Source: Acestrorhynchus altus (taxonomy: Eukaryota > Chordata > Actinopteri > Characiformes > Acestrorhynchidae). From it: 64,000 nucleotides of DNA. Positions within the stretch are counted from its first letter, which is position 1; each line of letters starts with the position of its first letter. The notes below the pieces were generated by a model. It was not told where the DNA came from and made no database searches. It saw nothing but the letters and a program-made list of their open reading frames with translations. The DNA is taken from NCBI GenBank assembly GCA_034509495.1, contig CM067524.1, positions 221,436 to 285,435 of the forward strand. Direction: 5' to 3'. The position numbers were made by a program, and so were the translations under genes. Of the stretch, positions 48,201 to 59,379 are shown in pieces.

Positions 48201-48708
48201 GATGCCTGGATACAGCTGAGATTTGGTTGGGCATGGAGGCATACAGAAGCGGGCAGGAGCAGCAGGACCACCTCTCCTCAATCACACTTTTGAGAATGTT
48301 CTGGAAAAGGTCCTGGTCAGGCATTTGTTTGACAGTGTTGTATGAATGACCCAATTCTGTTGCAGGTGTTTTCGGAAGCCTGTAGAGGGGCTGCTGGAGA
48401 TGGTGGGGCAGACGGTGAGTGGAGAGAAGCTGACGAGCTGTGAGGAGCGTGAGGATCTTCTCCCCGTCGGGACAGTTCTGACAGGTTTTGGGGAGGTAGT
48501 CCTGGAGCACGGCGGGGAGATGAGGCTCCAGCCACCACGGGACGGACGCACCTTTGTCCTCCTCCCTGGAGACCACCGGAGCTTCATCCGGAGGCACGAG
48601 AACACGGCCGTAATGTGGAAAGGGCTGACCGCGCTGTCCGGAATCACAGGGTCCACGCTGCTCGCTGCGTTCGTCTGCAGTGCGGTGAAGGACAGCAAAC
48701 GCAGGTAG
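45241..48708 (+). CDS. MUL1/GIDE-like mitochondrial membrane protein lacking a RING domain
   Basis: Five exons: 45241-45357, 46432-46519, 47369-47486, 48033-48176, 48366-48708. All phases agree and the sum is 810 nt, giving 269 aa. It resembles MUL1 (MAPL), the outer-mitochondrial-membrane E3 ligase. It has an N-terminal membrane segment (LIGVGASFAFSSVFYTLY), the BAM/GIDE intermembrane region (RLHYVAVEGVVQPVGEP, TKEHK-like TTQEHWK, IVPFQLV), the VGTVLTGFGEVVLE and MRLQPPRDG blocks, and a second membrane segment (ALSGITGSTLLAAFVCSAV). MUL1 continues with a cytosolic C3HC4 RING. This one stops at VKDSKRR followed by TAG, with AATAAA 84 bases later. It is therefore probably a RING-less paralogue without ligase activity of its own. 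The start is the first ATG, and the upstream frame offers only a GTG. Confidence 0.85.
46795..46915. repeat. 20-bp minisatellite in intron 2
   Basis: Six copies of CTCCTCTCCATGATGATAAC with single-base variants, directly abutting a Tc1-like remnant. Confidence 0.9.
46916..47265 (+). mobile_element. Second Tc1-like lineage, 3' part
   Basis: The plus frame reads CQAPDLNPNEY, then SPSNLMELERFCKEQWENLP, the transposase C-terminus of the classical fish Tc1 type, with stops. It ends with the terminus-like GTGAATACTTTCTGGATGCA. It differs from the SSPDLSLIENVW elements elsewhere in the window. Confidence 0.8.
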
Positions 48709-48791
48709 CAGCTTCTGCTGACCTCCGTTTCTGATAGTACTGCTGTTATAGGACATAAAGGAGGGCGATGAGGCAACATGTTAATGTTATC

Positions 48792-48797
48792 AATAAA
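48792..48797 (+). other. Poly(A) signal of the MUL1-like gene
   Basis: AATAAA shortly after the stop codon; a second AATAAA follows near 48916. This supports transcript termination before any RING-coding exon. Confidence 0.6.
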
Positions 48798-48919
48798 CTC
48801 CAGTGCACTGAACACCTGCACATACAGAGTGGACAGTACTGGTGTAGACGGACGAAAGCTGGACCATAGTTTAACAGGTCAGCAGTGGAAGTACATGTAA
48901 TTGTTTTTTTTTTTAATAA

Positions 48920-50630
48920 ATGGAATAAATTAAAGCTCTACGTGAGGAGCTGCTCATCAGCTTCCGTTTTCTTTCTCGATTTATCTGCTGATCATTTTTT
49001 CTGATCTTCGATTCACTGCTTCTTAAGAAAAACTGAAAATAGCAAGAAATTTAGTGTTTGGATGGTTGTTGTCGTTTACTGGTTTTAGGAAACATAACTG
49101 GAAAATCTGTTGCCATATCGCCCACCTCTGTCTTACACACTGGTTCCAGTTCCATTCCAGTTTTACTGTGATCTGGCTTTGTTGGGCAGAAGGTGGAGCT
49201 GAAAATCATCTCACCACTGCAGACTCGACTTGGTTCCTTGATCATCTTTGGGGAAACTGGAGGGATTTCGATATTTCAGTTATATATATATATTATTTTT
49301 ATTGTATCAAAGGGATTTAAATGACCATATTTTTGATGAAATGCTGAGAAAATAAAACACAACTGATTTATAAAAACACTGTTTTCATTCCGATTTTATA
49401 ATTAAAAGCTTTTGAATTGTTGTGATTTACAGTTTATTTGGTAACTGAAGTAAAGGTTCTTTTGAAGGAACTTTCCAGCAAAAACCTGGAAGCTGGTCCA
49501 GATTAAAATCATCTTTTCACCTGGATCCACTTCAGGGTCACAGCTGCAATAGGAAGAGCACCAAAGCCCAGACGTCCCTGTTCCCACATAATCCCTCCAG
49601 CAGGTCGGGGTCTGCTTCTTATCACATACCTGAACCACCGAAGCTGAAACGTTTAAACACTCCAGCAGCACCGCTGTGTTCGATCCACTCTGACCTACCC
49701 CCACATAATATCTGCTGTGGTGGTCCTATGGGGTCCTGACCACTGACTGAAGGAGGGACTGTGATCACTGTTCTTACACCTGCCCACACAAACCACACCA
49801 TGGGAGACGTAGTAGAGACTGATTTAACACCCTTAAACATGGGGCAGGTTCTAAAGGCTACGTTCTAAAGGCTCTGGATATTGGAGCATTTCTATTGGTC
49901 CATTCCCCTTTCCCGCCCTGATTTACATTATGGTAAAAAGTGAGAAATGGAGATAGAAGGTTTTGAGAAGCACTGAGCTGTGGAGCAGTAGAACCGGTGT
50001 TCTCTGGAATGACAGTCCTCCATTCAATACCTTAACTTCACTAAACGCAATCAAATCCTCACAGCAATCAGAAGAGGATTTTCAGTAGGTAGTAGCGCAC
50101 TGCTTCAACAGGAGGTGGTTTACAGCAGATGGAGTGAAGGTTTTTCATTTTGGTTGGAGTTCCCCTTTAAACACCTTTTCAAGAGAACTGAAAGCAGGAT
50201 GTGTGACGTGAAGACCAGCACAGACGGTCAGAAAGAACAAACAGGGTCTGTTTCAATCCAGCCTTTAAATATATTTTACTGCCATCAAACATCAAAACTC
50301 ACAGAGTTGGACCACTTTCAAATCAAGCCTGAAAAACCAGTCCAAACAGGTCCACTATTGAAGGCATCTCTTCCGGACCCCTGTGGAGGTCAGGCTGAGT
50401 CTCCCAGGTGAAGATGACCAGAAGATCGTTGCAGACAGACACGGCAATAACAGCAGATGAGATCCAGTATCTACAGAGCATCATATACATCTATGACCAT
50501 CTAGGAGACAGCATGCGCTTACAGCTCAGCTGGTACAGTCGTGGGGAATTTAACTGATGGGTCAAACCAGGTCCACTGTGTTTAGTGAGGGCGTGTCTGA
50601 GAACGTGAAGCTCTGGTAGAGACTGCTGAC
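48920..50630. other. Intergenic region between the convergent MUL1-like and eif2b5 genes
   Basis: It contains a partial foldback MITE copy at about 49612-49765. The remainder, including 50.25-50.63 kb where the eif2b5 3' UTR should lie, shows no coding sequence and no RING-type Cys/His pattern. Confidence 0.5.
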
Positions 50631-50632
50631 CT

Positions 50633-53600
50633 TCACTCATCTCCCTCTGAAGACTCCTCGGCCTCCTCCAGCCACTGGATGAACTTCAGCAGCTGCAAAC
50701 GTCATAAAAACCAAATTAATATACAAGAATCGACCAAAACCACATCAATAACCACAAAAATGTCCATTTTGATTCCTGCAGCTTAAAGATCCCTTGTACT
50801 CTTACACTTTTCCACCAAAGGATCTCTGGTTGTTGAACTGGTTCTGTTCGGGAACATAAGAATCCTGGTGTTTTCAGCAAAACGTCCCACATTTACACCC
50901 TTTTTTAGGGAACCGTGGACACGTCACAGAACACGTCGCCCACAGAGGGGCTGCACAGCGTCAGTAAACATGATAGAAACACCGATCGATGTTCGGTGAT
51001 AAGACGACGTAGAACTAGACACGCCTACAGCGGTTCCTGCTGAGAACAAACTTTCAGGTTCTGTAACCTATTTTTGTAGGTGGAAAAGCACCAAACGGTT
51101 CAAGATTAGGTTTGTGAATCGGAACGGAACCCATTCCCTGTTGGTGGAGAAGCACGTTATGATAGTTATGTCTGTAGGTCTGTATCTTTAGTCAGGAAGC
51201 CCAGAAACCACGACCCACAATGTTCAGGCGCCGTTTTTTAAAAGTGTTCATGGTGTTTTCAGGTGAGATCACTTCACTCATTTGGAGTTCTTTTTTGAAG
51301 GCTCAGGAACCGGGGGTGGAACCGGGGGTGGAACATTATTGTCATTATTGGCCACTAAAACAATAAGTAATAAACTTATTTGTACATATTTTTCAACCCA
51401 AGATTGGCAGATCTAGAACTTGTGAACACAGAACACTGTAACAGTGAATGTTACGTCATTATCTTCACGTTGTTCTTGTTCTGCTCCTTTGACTTCACTT
51501 TCTTTGGTCCCGGTGTCTGCAGTTGACTGTTCCGTCGCTGCCTTTAGTCAGTTCTTCTTTGCCGATCTGCCCGCCTTTACTCACCCCCTGGTTTTTACGT
51601 AGCTGCCGACTCTTGTCTGTGGTGGTCTTCTGGGAGAACCAGCGCATGATGGTGTCCTCCTCCAGGATCTCCAACTCGTACACAGTCATCAGCACCTGCG
51701 GCCGCAGGACAGAACACAGAAACACACCCTGATACACTCTGCGATTAATCAAGTACTTCTGATAACTTTAAGGTATTACTATCGCTGACCTTCACCAGTG
51801 CAGGCCACTGAGAATCGTGCTCCAGGAACACCTCCTCCAGAGAGGCAAGGCAATCCATGTGATCCTGCTCGCGCTTCACGTAGTTCTTGAAGACTGGAGC
51901 CCACCTCTTCAGCAGCTGCGCAGGAAAATAGATTTACACCGTCACGCGGTTTTATACACGTTACCACGTCTGGGACCGGACGAGGTGTAGGGCTGTGAAC
52001 GGGCCACAAGCTGGCGATAATATTCACATCATAATTGAATACATGATGCTGTAAAGATACACTGATATGTATCCATATTTATCGCAACCCTTCGAGATAT
52101 CTTTAGGGGTAGGATTACTGTCGGTGTCGGTTACGGCTGAGGGACGTGTACTCACCGGGAGCAGCAGGGTGGAGTACTGCGCCGGGCTGATCTGAGCGCC
52201 GTTCTGCTGGAAAGGGAATTCCAGCACCACTCGAGTAAGAATCTGCATGACCTCCTTCAGTGTGATATTGTACGCGTACCTGCCAGCAAAGGGACAATTA
52301 CAATTACACACAGTCCAAAAATGGGGCAGCCAGAGGGGCTCAACACACAGGAAACTCGGTGGGTCAGTCTGACATTGACGATTCGAGTTTCACTCTCGGC
52401 TGTAGTGACGTAAACCAGGACGGGCTTTATCGATGTACCGGACTGACTCAATAAGGACTCGTGCTGCTGTGTTGGAGCGTGTTTTGTGAGCAAAGTCGCC
52501 CAATTTAAGCAGCTGGACGTGGTGGGCAGTGTCCTGTGAGCACTGATGAAGGACTAGAGGATGACCAACACAAATAGAGTGTCCACTTTATCAGACACTC
52601 CTACTGAGTGTCTCCACCTTGTAGATGTAAAGTCAGAGACAGAAGCTCATCTGTTTCTGCACAGGTTGTGGTGGTCACAGGACACTGCTCACAGGACGCT
52701 GTCGGCTGGATGTTTCTGGTCGGTGGACTGTTCTCGGTCCAGCAGTGACACTGAGGGGTTTAAACACTCCAGCAGCACTGCTGCGTCTGATCCACTCATA
52801 CCAGCAACACACACTAACACACCACCACCATGTCAGTGTGACTGCAGTGCTGAGAATGACCCACCACCCACATCATATCTGCTCTGTGGTGGTCCTGTGG
52901 GGTCCTGATCATTGAAGATCAGAGTGAAAGGAGGAGAATAAAGTATCAGAGAAACAGATGAACTACAGTCTGGAATTATAGAACCACAAAGAGAACCTGA
53001 CAAACTCAGGGTGTGAAAGCATCTAATTAAACTGGTCCTCCAAGAAAGCAATTTGAACTCAAATACAGGAGATACCCAGCCTGCAGAACTCAAAACCCCT
53101 GCTTTCCCATCCTGACTTGAAGTACTTTGGGCCTAAGGGTCTGTTCACGAGCTCATGGTGAATGCAGGAACGAACATGGAGAAGAGGAGAATGAGGATGA
53201 GATCTGACGTACTTCAGTGAGTTAATCTCCAGGACCAGATTATCACAACCGATGTTCTCCTCCAAGCCCCTCTGCAGAGTGCCCAGCACCTCGTTCTGAA
53301 ACACTGAGACAACGAAGGTCAGAATTGAACAGTAGACCATCACAGGCCTGATACTGTGCTTTTACAGCAATGAGCCAAAACATTATGACACTGCTTCTAA
53401 TACACTGATGTTCCTCCACAAGCCTGTGCAAACCAAATCTGATGTGTTCCGGTTGTGAGGTCGAGCCGCAGTGTCTTAATGTTTTGGCTCATTGGTGTTC
53501 CTGTGAACTTTCCCACGTGAAACAAAATCAGCTCGGTACCTCGGACATCATCCAGTTCCGGTGACACCGAGCCGCATCGGGAGTCATCTGGACCATCGCT

Positions 53601-53693
53601 GGAATCACTCTCAGTGTCACTCTCGGGGTCAGGCTTCAGCACCAGTCCTGGACACACATCAACTCACCCGTCACACCGGGTCACACCCGGCAT

Positions 53694-53740
<47 letters not shown>

Positions 53741-53904
53741 ACCCCAAATGCACTGTACCAACTCCTCCTCCTCTGTATCGTCCAGGCTGCTGGTTTTCCA
53801 CAGGTACCCTCGTCCCTCAGAACCCACCTCTGCTTTGCTAAATGCTGAAGAAAATAATTTAATGAAAGTTTAAATTAAATATAATACCTTAAATTACTAA
53901 TTAG

Positions 53905-53948
<44 letters not shown>

Positions 53949-56900
53949 AACAAACAAACAAACAAACAAACACACACACACGTGCTTCCCCACTACCCTA
54001 TAAAAAGGCTCTCAGAGGCTACTTTTGGGTCGTGTACCTGTTGGTGCACACAGCACACTCAAACACTTTCTGCCCAGTTCGGGGGGGGGGGGGTCATCAT
54101 TGGACAGGGAGAAGCAGGATGGTCAGTGAACTGCAGTTCTGACCAAACTGTTTGGTGTTATTGAACCACTGGTTACGTGAGGGCTCACAGTGAACAGGAC
54201 AGGAACTGTATCATCGAGCATTATGGAAGCTGCTGGACGCCAGCTTCAGCGACTGGACCGACAGGTCCAGCTGAACATCTGTGGGTCAATGTGCTGCAGG
54301 ACGCTGTACGGAACCTCCATGACTAGAACTAGAAGGGAACTAGAGCCTCCTTTCTGACAGTTTCCCCGATAAAGTCATCCATTACTCTGATACTGTAATT
54401 AATTACACAGATCCTCATTACATTCATACACATTCAGTCCATCAGCTCCTGACTGGGGTCTTAGAATGAGTGTGTGTCTGTGTGTTTACCTTTCTGTTTG
54501 GTCTTGTCTTTATGAAGAGCAACATCGTTGTCATCACTCATAAACTCATCGTCGTCATCCTCGTCTTCCTCATCTGGGTGGTGCATGGAGACGACTGTGC
54601 CCTCGGGCAGAGAAATGCTGGGACCCACGACGACCTGCAGACGAGGTCAGGTTTAGTCGGTTATGAGTCCTGTCTAACACAGCGCTCTCACACACACAAA
54701 CCCTTCCAGCACAAAGTGGGTGTTTCTAATAAAGTGGCCAGTGAGTGGAGTTCTGTTGACGGTTCTTACGTTGTAAGCGAGCACACACCGCTCATTCAGA
54801 GTGACGCCATCTTTCACTTCCGCGCCATCACAGATCAGAGACTGACGAACCGTCACATTGCTGTCGATCCGGACATTGTTCCATATGTACGCTCGGTCCA
54901 ACATCACTCCATCACCTAGGAAACACAGCAGAGCCAATCGGAGGGGTGAATGAGGAGTGTCTTTCCTCAGACTAGAGCTGAGAACCTGAAATCGGTTAAA
55001 TCATATTTCACTAACAAGAACCGATTTTATCAATCAGCTCAAAACGAAGCAGTTCCGGCTCCGAGTGTTCCACGAAGGCCTCTCGGTGCTACCGCTCTGA
55101 TCTGAGGATCACGGGTTCAAATCCCAGGGCTTGCTGTTTTCCATCGGCAGCCTGAGAGAGCGAAATTCGAACCAGCGACCCCAGGATCACAGTGGTAGCG
55201 CCTTAGCGCGCTACGTCACTCGGGCGTATTTTAATGATCTAAATTCGTTTAAGACGATGTGATTCCCCTCCCTGACTCGCTGAGCAGTGACTAAAACAGT
55301 CTGCTCAAACATCTTTCAGAAGCAAAATGGATCAATGTTGAATCAAACGTTAGATAAACGTTAAAAAAACGTTGAGAAGGGTTAACTGGAAATCTGGTGT
55401 TGGGTCAATCTCCTGCCGTGCTTTAGAGGATTTGCTCAGCGTAATGAATTCGTACCGATAACACAGTTGGCCCCGATGACCGTGTTGGATATGCTGCAGT
55501 TGGCGCCAATAACGGTGTTCCTGCCGATCAGCACGTTCTCCTCCATCAGGCTGCCGTGTCCCAGACTGACGCCTGGCTCGCGGTACACATTGTGTCGGGA
55601 GTGTGTACAGCTCCGCCCCTCGGCATCAGCAAAGTTGGCCTCGGGTGTGATGGGGTAGACCCAGCGGCGGATAAGGTCAGACGACACGGAGTCGTACATC
55701 AGCAGGTTGGAGACTCGTGCCCCGTAGCCGTCCTTACTCACGTACATGTGGATCTGATTCCCCAAAATCTGTCAAAACCAGAAATCAGACAGTTTCAGTA
55801 ACTACACTGCTGATCTTTAATACCGGCTACCGGACTGTGTTTCTGATACAGTTTCAGTAACTACACTGCTGATCTTTAATACCGGCTACCGGACTGTGTT
55901 TCTGCCTTATTTCTCAAGATCTTCACTGGAGTTGCTCTTTAAATTAACTGAAGTTAGAAGAGAGTTTTGAGACGGTGCAGTTCTGACCTCCTCGTTGACG
56001 AGGATCCCACGAACAAAGTCATTCCTGGTCTGGTAGTCGAAGTTGTCAGTGAACAGCTGAGCCACCTGAGAAACATCCATAAACACGTTCAGTTCTCTCC
56101 TGAGATGATGGTACTGAAGCTTTCACACAAACCTCACCTGACCACTCACCTGTGGGGAACAGATACTGATGTGACTGTCCAGCAGGTCGTGATGGATTTC
56201 AAACTCATCACTTCCACTGTGGAAAATATTCTGAAACAAGAAGAACTTATAAGACTCTGACCCCCTTTACATTCCTGTGGCTGAATACAGTTAAATTATC
56301 ACAGCAATGTTCTAGAATCTAGTAGAAAGTCTTCCCTGGACAGTAGAGACAGCTACTCCAACAAAATCAGGACAAACGCTTTATATTATATGGACAAATG
56401 TCCCAATACTTTTGTCCATACACTTCATTCTAGATGTTCTACAGCCTTCTTGGTTGTTTTTCAAATGCTTTAATTTGATGGAACGCGCTGCAGTGTGTAT
56501 GTATGTATGTACCATAGGGAACTGCAGCTTCTTCAGTCCCTGAGTCCGCTGGTAGTGAAGAACACGGTGGCTCTTGCTGTCCACAGCAACAATGATGTCA
56601 TCTTCATCACAGCGGGTTCTGTGGCCGGGTGAAGACTCCATGAAGATCATCGTCATCACTGAGATGTTCTTCTCTAGTTTACGGCGAAGTCTGAAAGGAG
56701 ACAAGCATTATTATTATTATTATTATTATTGTTATTATTATTATTGGCAGTTCTTCTCTAAAGGGACTGGACAAGCTGTGTGTACATTTGCACCTCTGTG
56801 TCAGCAGTGGGTGCACTTTATAGTAACTGAAAATGTTGTCTCTGTCATTAGGAAGTTCCAGGTTCAATCTTCAATGATGCCACAGCCATCCGTTAGTGAC

Positions 56901-58900
56901 CCCGAATCTCAGAGAACAAAAGTGTGCCTTCCGTCTCTAGGACGGTAGGACTGTCTCCATCCCCACTCAGTGTGGGTGATGCTAGGCAGCACAGGCATTC
57001 TCCTACAAGCACGTTAAGCTTGTAGAAGATGTGAAGATGAAAAAATAGTCTCAGACAAAGACCATCATAGCTTTCACCCCCCACCGCCGCCACCACTGAT
57101 AGCAGTCACGTGGTAGGAGAAATGTTTAAAGTAGTGTGGAAACTGGAAATCGCTAAAATACAAATTTAAAAAGAGAGAAATTTGGGTTAAATCCCGGCAA
57201 AAATGTCCCATGTCTCAAATACACCTACTTGTGCTCCTGAAGGGCCTGGGACAGGTCAATGTTGGACACCACATCTCCATAGATCAGCACGAAATCAGAA
57301 CGAACCAGAGACTTGGCGTCTACGTCCCTCAGGACGTCTCCGAGAGAGCGGTAAAGGTCAGAGGTGATGATGTGGACCGTGTTTGGAGACGTGGGCCGAC
57401 ACCACTTAGACTTTCTGCAAAACAAGACATACAAGCACCTCATCAACAAAAAACCTTGTATCTCCAAAAATGAAACTCTACAACAGAAAAAAAAACAACT
57501 TCCTGTAAAATATTTTGACAAAAGTCATTTGTATTTCTATTGGTTCATCATCATGGAGATATGAGGTCTCAGCGTGACAGTAAATATAAGTAACAATATT
57601 AACTCCACGACCCAGCAGGGTGTGGGAACGTCTTAGTAAGACCTTGTTTCTGTAGAGTTATCAGTGGTGATCAGGACGTACATAATCCTTCATATACGAA
57701 CGTTAAAAATTACGTATCACGATACGTCAATACATCAATACTTTCTTACACCTCTACTGATAAACAGCGAGACACAAACTCACAGTAAGTGGTCTTTAAT
57801 TTTGTTGGACATCCAGCAGCAGAAGACGAAGGTTTCCTGCACTCCTGTGGACGTCAGGAACTCCAGGGTGTAGTCAATCATTGATACGTTGGCCAGGGGC
57901 AGCAAAGCCTAAAGAGTAAAGCAGAGAGTAAGAAAAATGGGAAACGACAGCAGGTCCGGTCGAGATGGACGATAACTGCAGGTCCGGTCGAGATGGACGA
58001 TAACTGCAGGTCCGGTCGAGATGGACGATAACTGCAGGTCCGGTCGAGATGGACGACAACTGCAGGTGTCCAGTTTCATGCTGTTCTTCAGAAGGATTTA
58101 TGGATCAGATGCATCCTAAACTTAACCTGATTCAGTTCCAATCCTTTGTTTTTACTGCTGAGCTCCTCTAGGACTCACTATACTGCCTTTACCCCACTGT
58201 CTTTACCCCACTGTCTGAACCCTACTGTCTGAACCCCACTGTCTGAACCCTACCGCCTTTACCATACTCCCTATACCCTACCGCCTTTAACATACTCCCT
58301 ATACCCTACCGCCTTTACCATACTCCCTACCGCCTTTACCATACTCCCTATACCCTACCGCCTTTAACATACTCCCTATACCCTACCGCCTTTAACATAC
58401 TCCCTATACCCTACCGCCTTTACCATACTCCCTATACCCTACCGCCTTTACCATACTCCCTATACCCTACTCCCTTTACACTGCTCCCTATACCCTACTC
58501 CCCATACTCCCTATACCCTACTACCTATAGTATACTCCCTATACCCTATTCCCTAAACTGTGAGGTAACCCAGCTCTGTGTTACAGTATAAAGGTGTGAA
58601 TGTGAACATAAAGCCCCGTTTAAAGGTCGTTTCAGGTGAAATCGGTGTAAAAGGCCGTTTAATGTACAATTTAATGCAGATGTTGTCGTTAGCCGCGGAG
58701 CTAACGGAAATCCCGTTGGTTTCTATGGGCCGACGGGCCCGAAGCTAAGCTAGCGGGCGGCTCACCCGCGGCTGCTCTTTGGAGATCGGGAAGAATCTGC
58801 GGTTGAAGCTGTCGGCGACCAGAACCGCCTGCAGCGGCTGCGGCTGCTCCTCCTCTGGCTCGGCGCCGCCGCGGCGCTGCTTCCCCGCCTTCCCCGCCAT
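50633..58900 (-). CDS. eif2b5: Translation initiation factor eIF2B subunit epsilon (16 exons, complete)
   Basis: This is the catalytic subunit of eIF2B, the cytosolic exchange factor that reloads eIF2 with GTP. Exons in transcript order: 58766-58900, 57784-57908, 57229-57414, 56513-56690, 56150-56230, 55988-56065, 55456-55768, 54770-54915, 54490-54634, 53743-53844, 53540-53647, 53213-53303, 52156-52279, 51790-51915, 51585-51695, 50633-50692. They sum to 2109 nt (702 aa; human about 721). In order: a charged start (MAGKAGKQRRGG), the nucleotidyltransferase-like domain (LQAVLVADSFNRRFFPISKE, LRDVDAKSLVRSDFVLIYGD), the hexapeptide left-handed beta-helix (SLMEENVLIGRNTVIGANCS), an acidic linker (DEEDEDDDDEF, ESDTESDSSDG), and the C-terminal HEAT/W2 catalytic domain ending in the acidic tail FIQWLEEAEESSEGDE. 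All splice phases agree. Human mutations in this gene cause vanishing white matter disease. Confidence 0.97.
52576..53005. mobile_element. Foldback MITE family copy 5 in an eif2b5 intron
   Basis: Contains GTCTCCACCTTGTAGATGTA, AACACTCCAGCAGCACTGCT, ACACACCACCACCATGTCAG and ATGACCCACCACCCACATCA, shared with the copies at 10.2, 29.9, 33.2 and 61.8 kb. It lies between exons 52156-52279 and 53213-53303. Confidence 0.75.
53369..53493. mobile_element. Short hairpin MITE in an eif2b5 intron
   Basis: About 125 bases bounded by AATGAGCCAAAACATTATG and its near-perfect inverse CTTAATGTTTTGGCTCATT, so the piece can fold into a hairpin. Confidence 0.7.
55085..55230. mobile_element. Two facing tRNA-derived SINE heads
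   Basis: On plus, ATCACGGGTTCAAATCCCAG carries a B box. On minus, GGGTCGCTGGTTCGAATTTC carries another, with an A-box-like AGCGCGCTAAGGCG. They lie head to head in the eif2b5 intron between exons 54770-54915 and 55456-55768. Neither folds as an intact tRNA by eye. Confidence 0.5.
57943..58060. repeat. 28-bp minisatellite in eif2b5 intron 1
   Basis: Four copies of a unit containing GCAGGTCCGGTCGAGATGGA and CGATAACT. Confidence 0.9.
58180..58560. repeat. CTCCCTATACCCTACCGCC minisatellite in eif2b5 intron 1
   Basis: About a dozen degenerate copies of a unit of about 28 bases (ACTCCCTATACCCTACCGCC then TTTACCAT). CCCTA words are frequent, but it is not a (CCCTAA)n telomere repeat. Confidence 0.85.
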
Positions 58901-58980
58901 CCTGCGCTCTGAGAGCGGCCACGAGAACTGCTGCAACCTGTACAGCCGGGGGGCGTGTCAGTCCGCCCGTCTGCTCCCTA
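58590..58980 (-). promoter_or_regulatory. eif2b5: GC-rich start region of eif2b5
   Basis: CpG-rich sequence surrounds exon 1 and its ATG (58898-58900, context GCAGGATGGCGG). It is the typical look of a housekeeping CpG-island promoter. No TATA box is visible upstream in minus sense. Confidence 0.5.
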
Positions 58981-59352
58981 CACCCTATACCCTAAACCCT
59001 ATACACTACTCCCTACACCCTAGACCCGCCATCCTGCGCTCTGAGCATGGCCACGAGAGCTGCTGCAGCCGGCGGGAGTGTCAATCCGCCCGTCTGCTCC
59101 CCACACCCTATACCCTAAACATATACCCTAATCCCTACACCCTAAAACCTATACCTTAATTCCTAAACCCTAAACCCATCCTGTTTTAGGATGGAGACCC
59201 GCTCCACATGGTGCAGCCTGGGGATGTGTCAGTCTGCCTGTCTGCTCCCTACACCCTAACCCCTACACGTGCCATCCTGCGCTGAGCGCGGCAACGAGAG
59301 CTGCTGCAGCCAGTATAGCCCGGGGGCATGTGAGTCTGCCCGCCTGCTCCCT
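58893..59352. repeat. Four-copy tandem duplication of the eif2b5 start region
   Basis: Copies at about 58893-58980, 59025-59100, 59176-59250 and 59271-59352 share GCCATCCTGCGCT, CCACGAGAGCTGCTGCAGCC and GTGTCAGTCCGCCCGTCTGC, separated by CCCTA-rich spacers. Copy 1 contains the real start codon of eif2b5. Copies 2 and 4 still carry the same ATG on the minus strand. Confidence 0.85.
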
Positions 59353-59379
59353 CTACCCTACATCCTATACCCTAGCCAG

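Noticed and set aside
48100..48821. Long minus-strand frames (218 and 179 codons) opposite MUL1-like exons 4-5
   Set aside because: Shadow frames of a GC-rich coding exon; no domain, and the plus-strand exons have matched phases.
54078..54092. G-run as a G-quadruplex regulator
   Set aside because: A single uninterrupted run of about 13 G in an intron with no further G tracts nearby; more likely slippage.
55085..55230. Possible functional tRNA genes
   Set aside because: A- and B-box motifs are present, but arms do not pair as a tRNA by eye and the two heads face each other, as in nested SINEs.
58970..59180. Possible interstitial telomere repeat
   Set aside because: CCCTAA words occur but do not form regular (CCCTAA)n; units vary (CCCTATA, CCCTACA).
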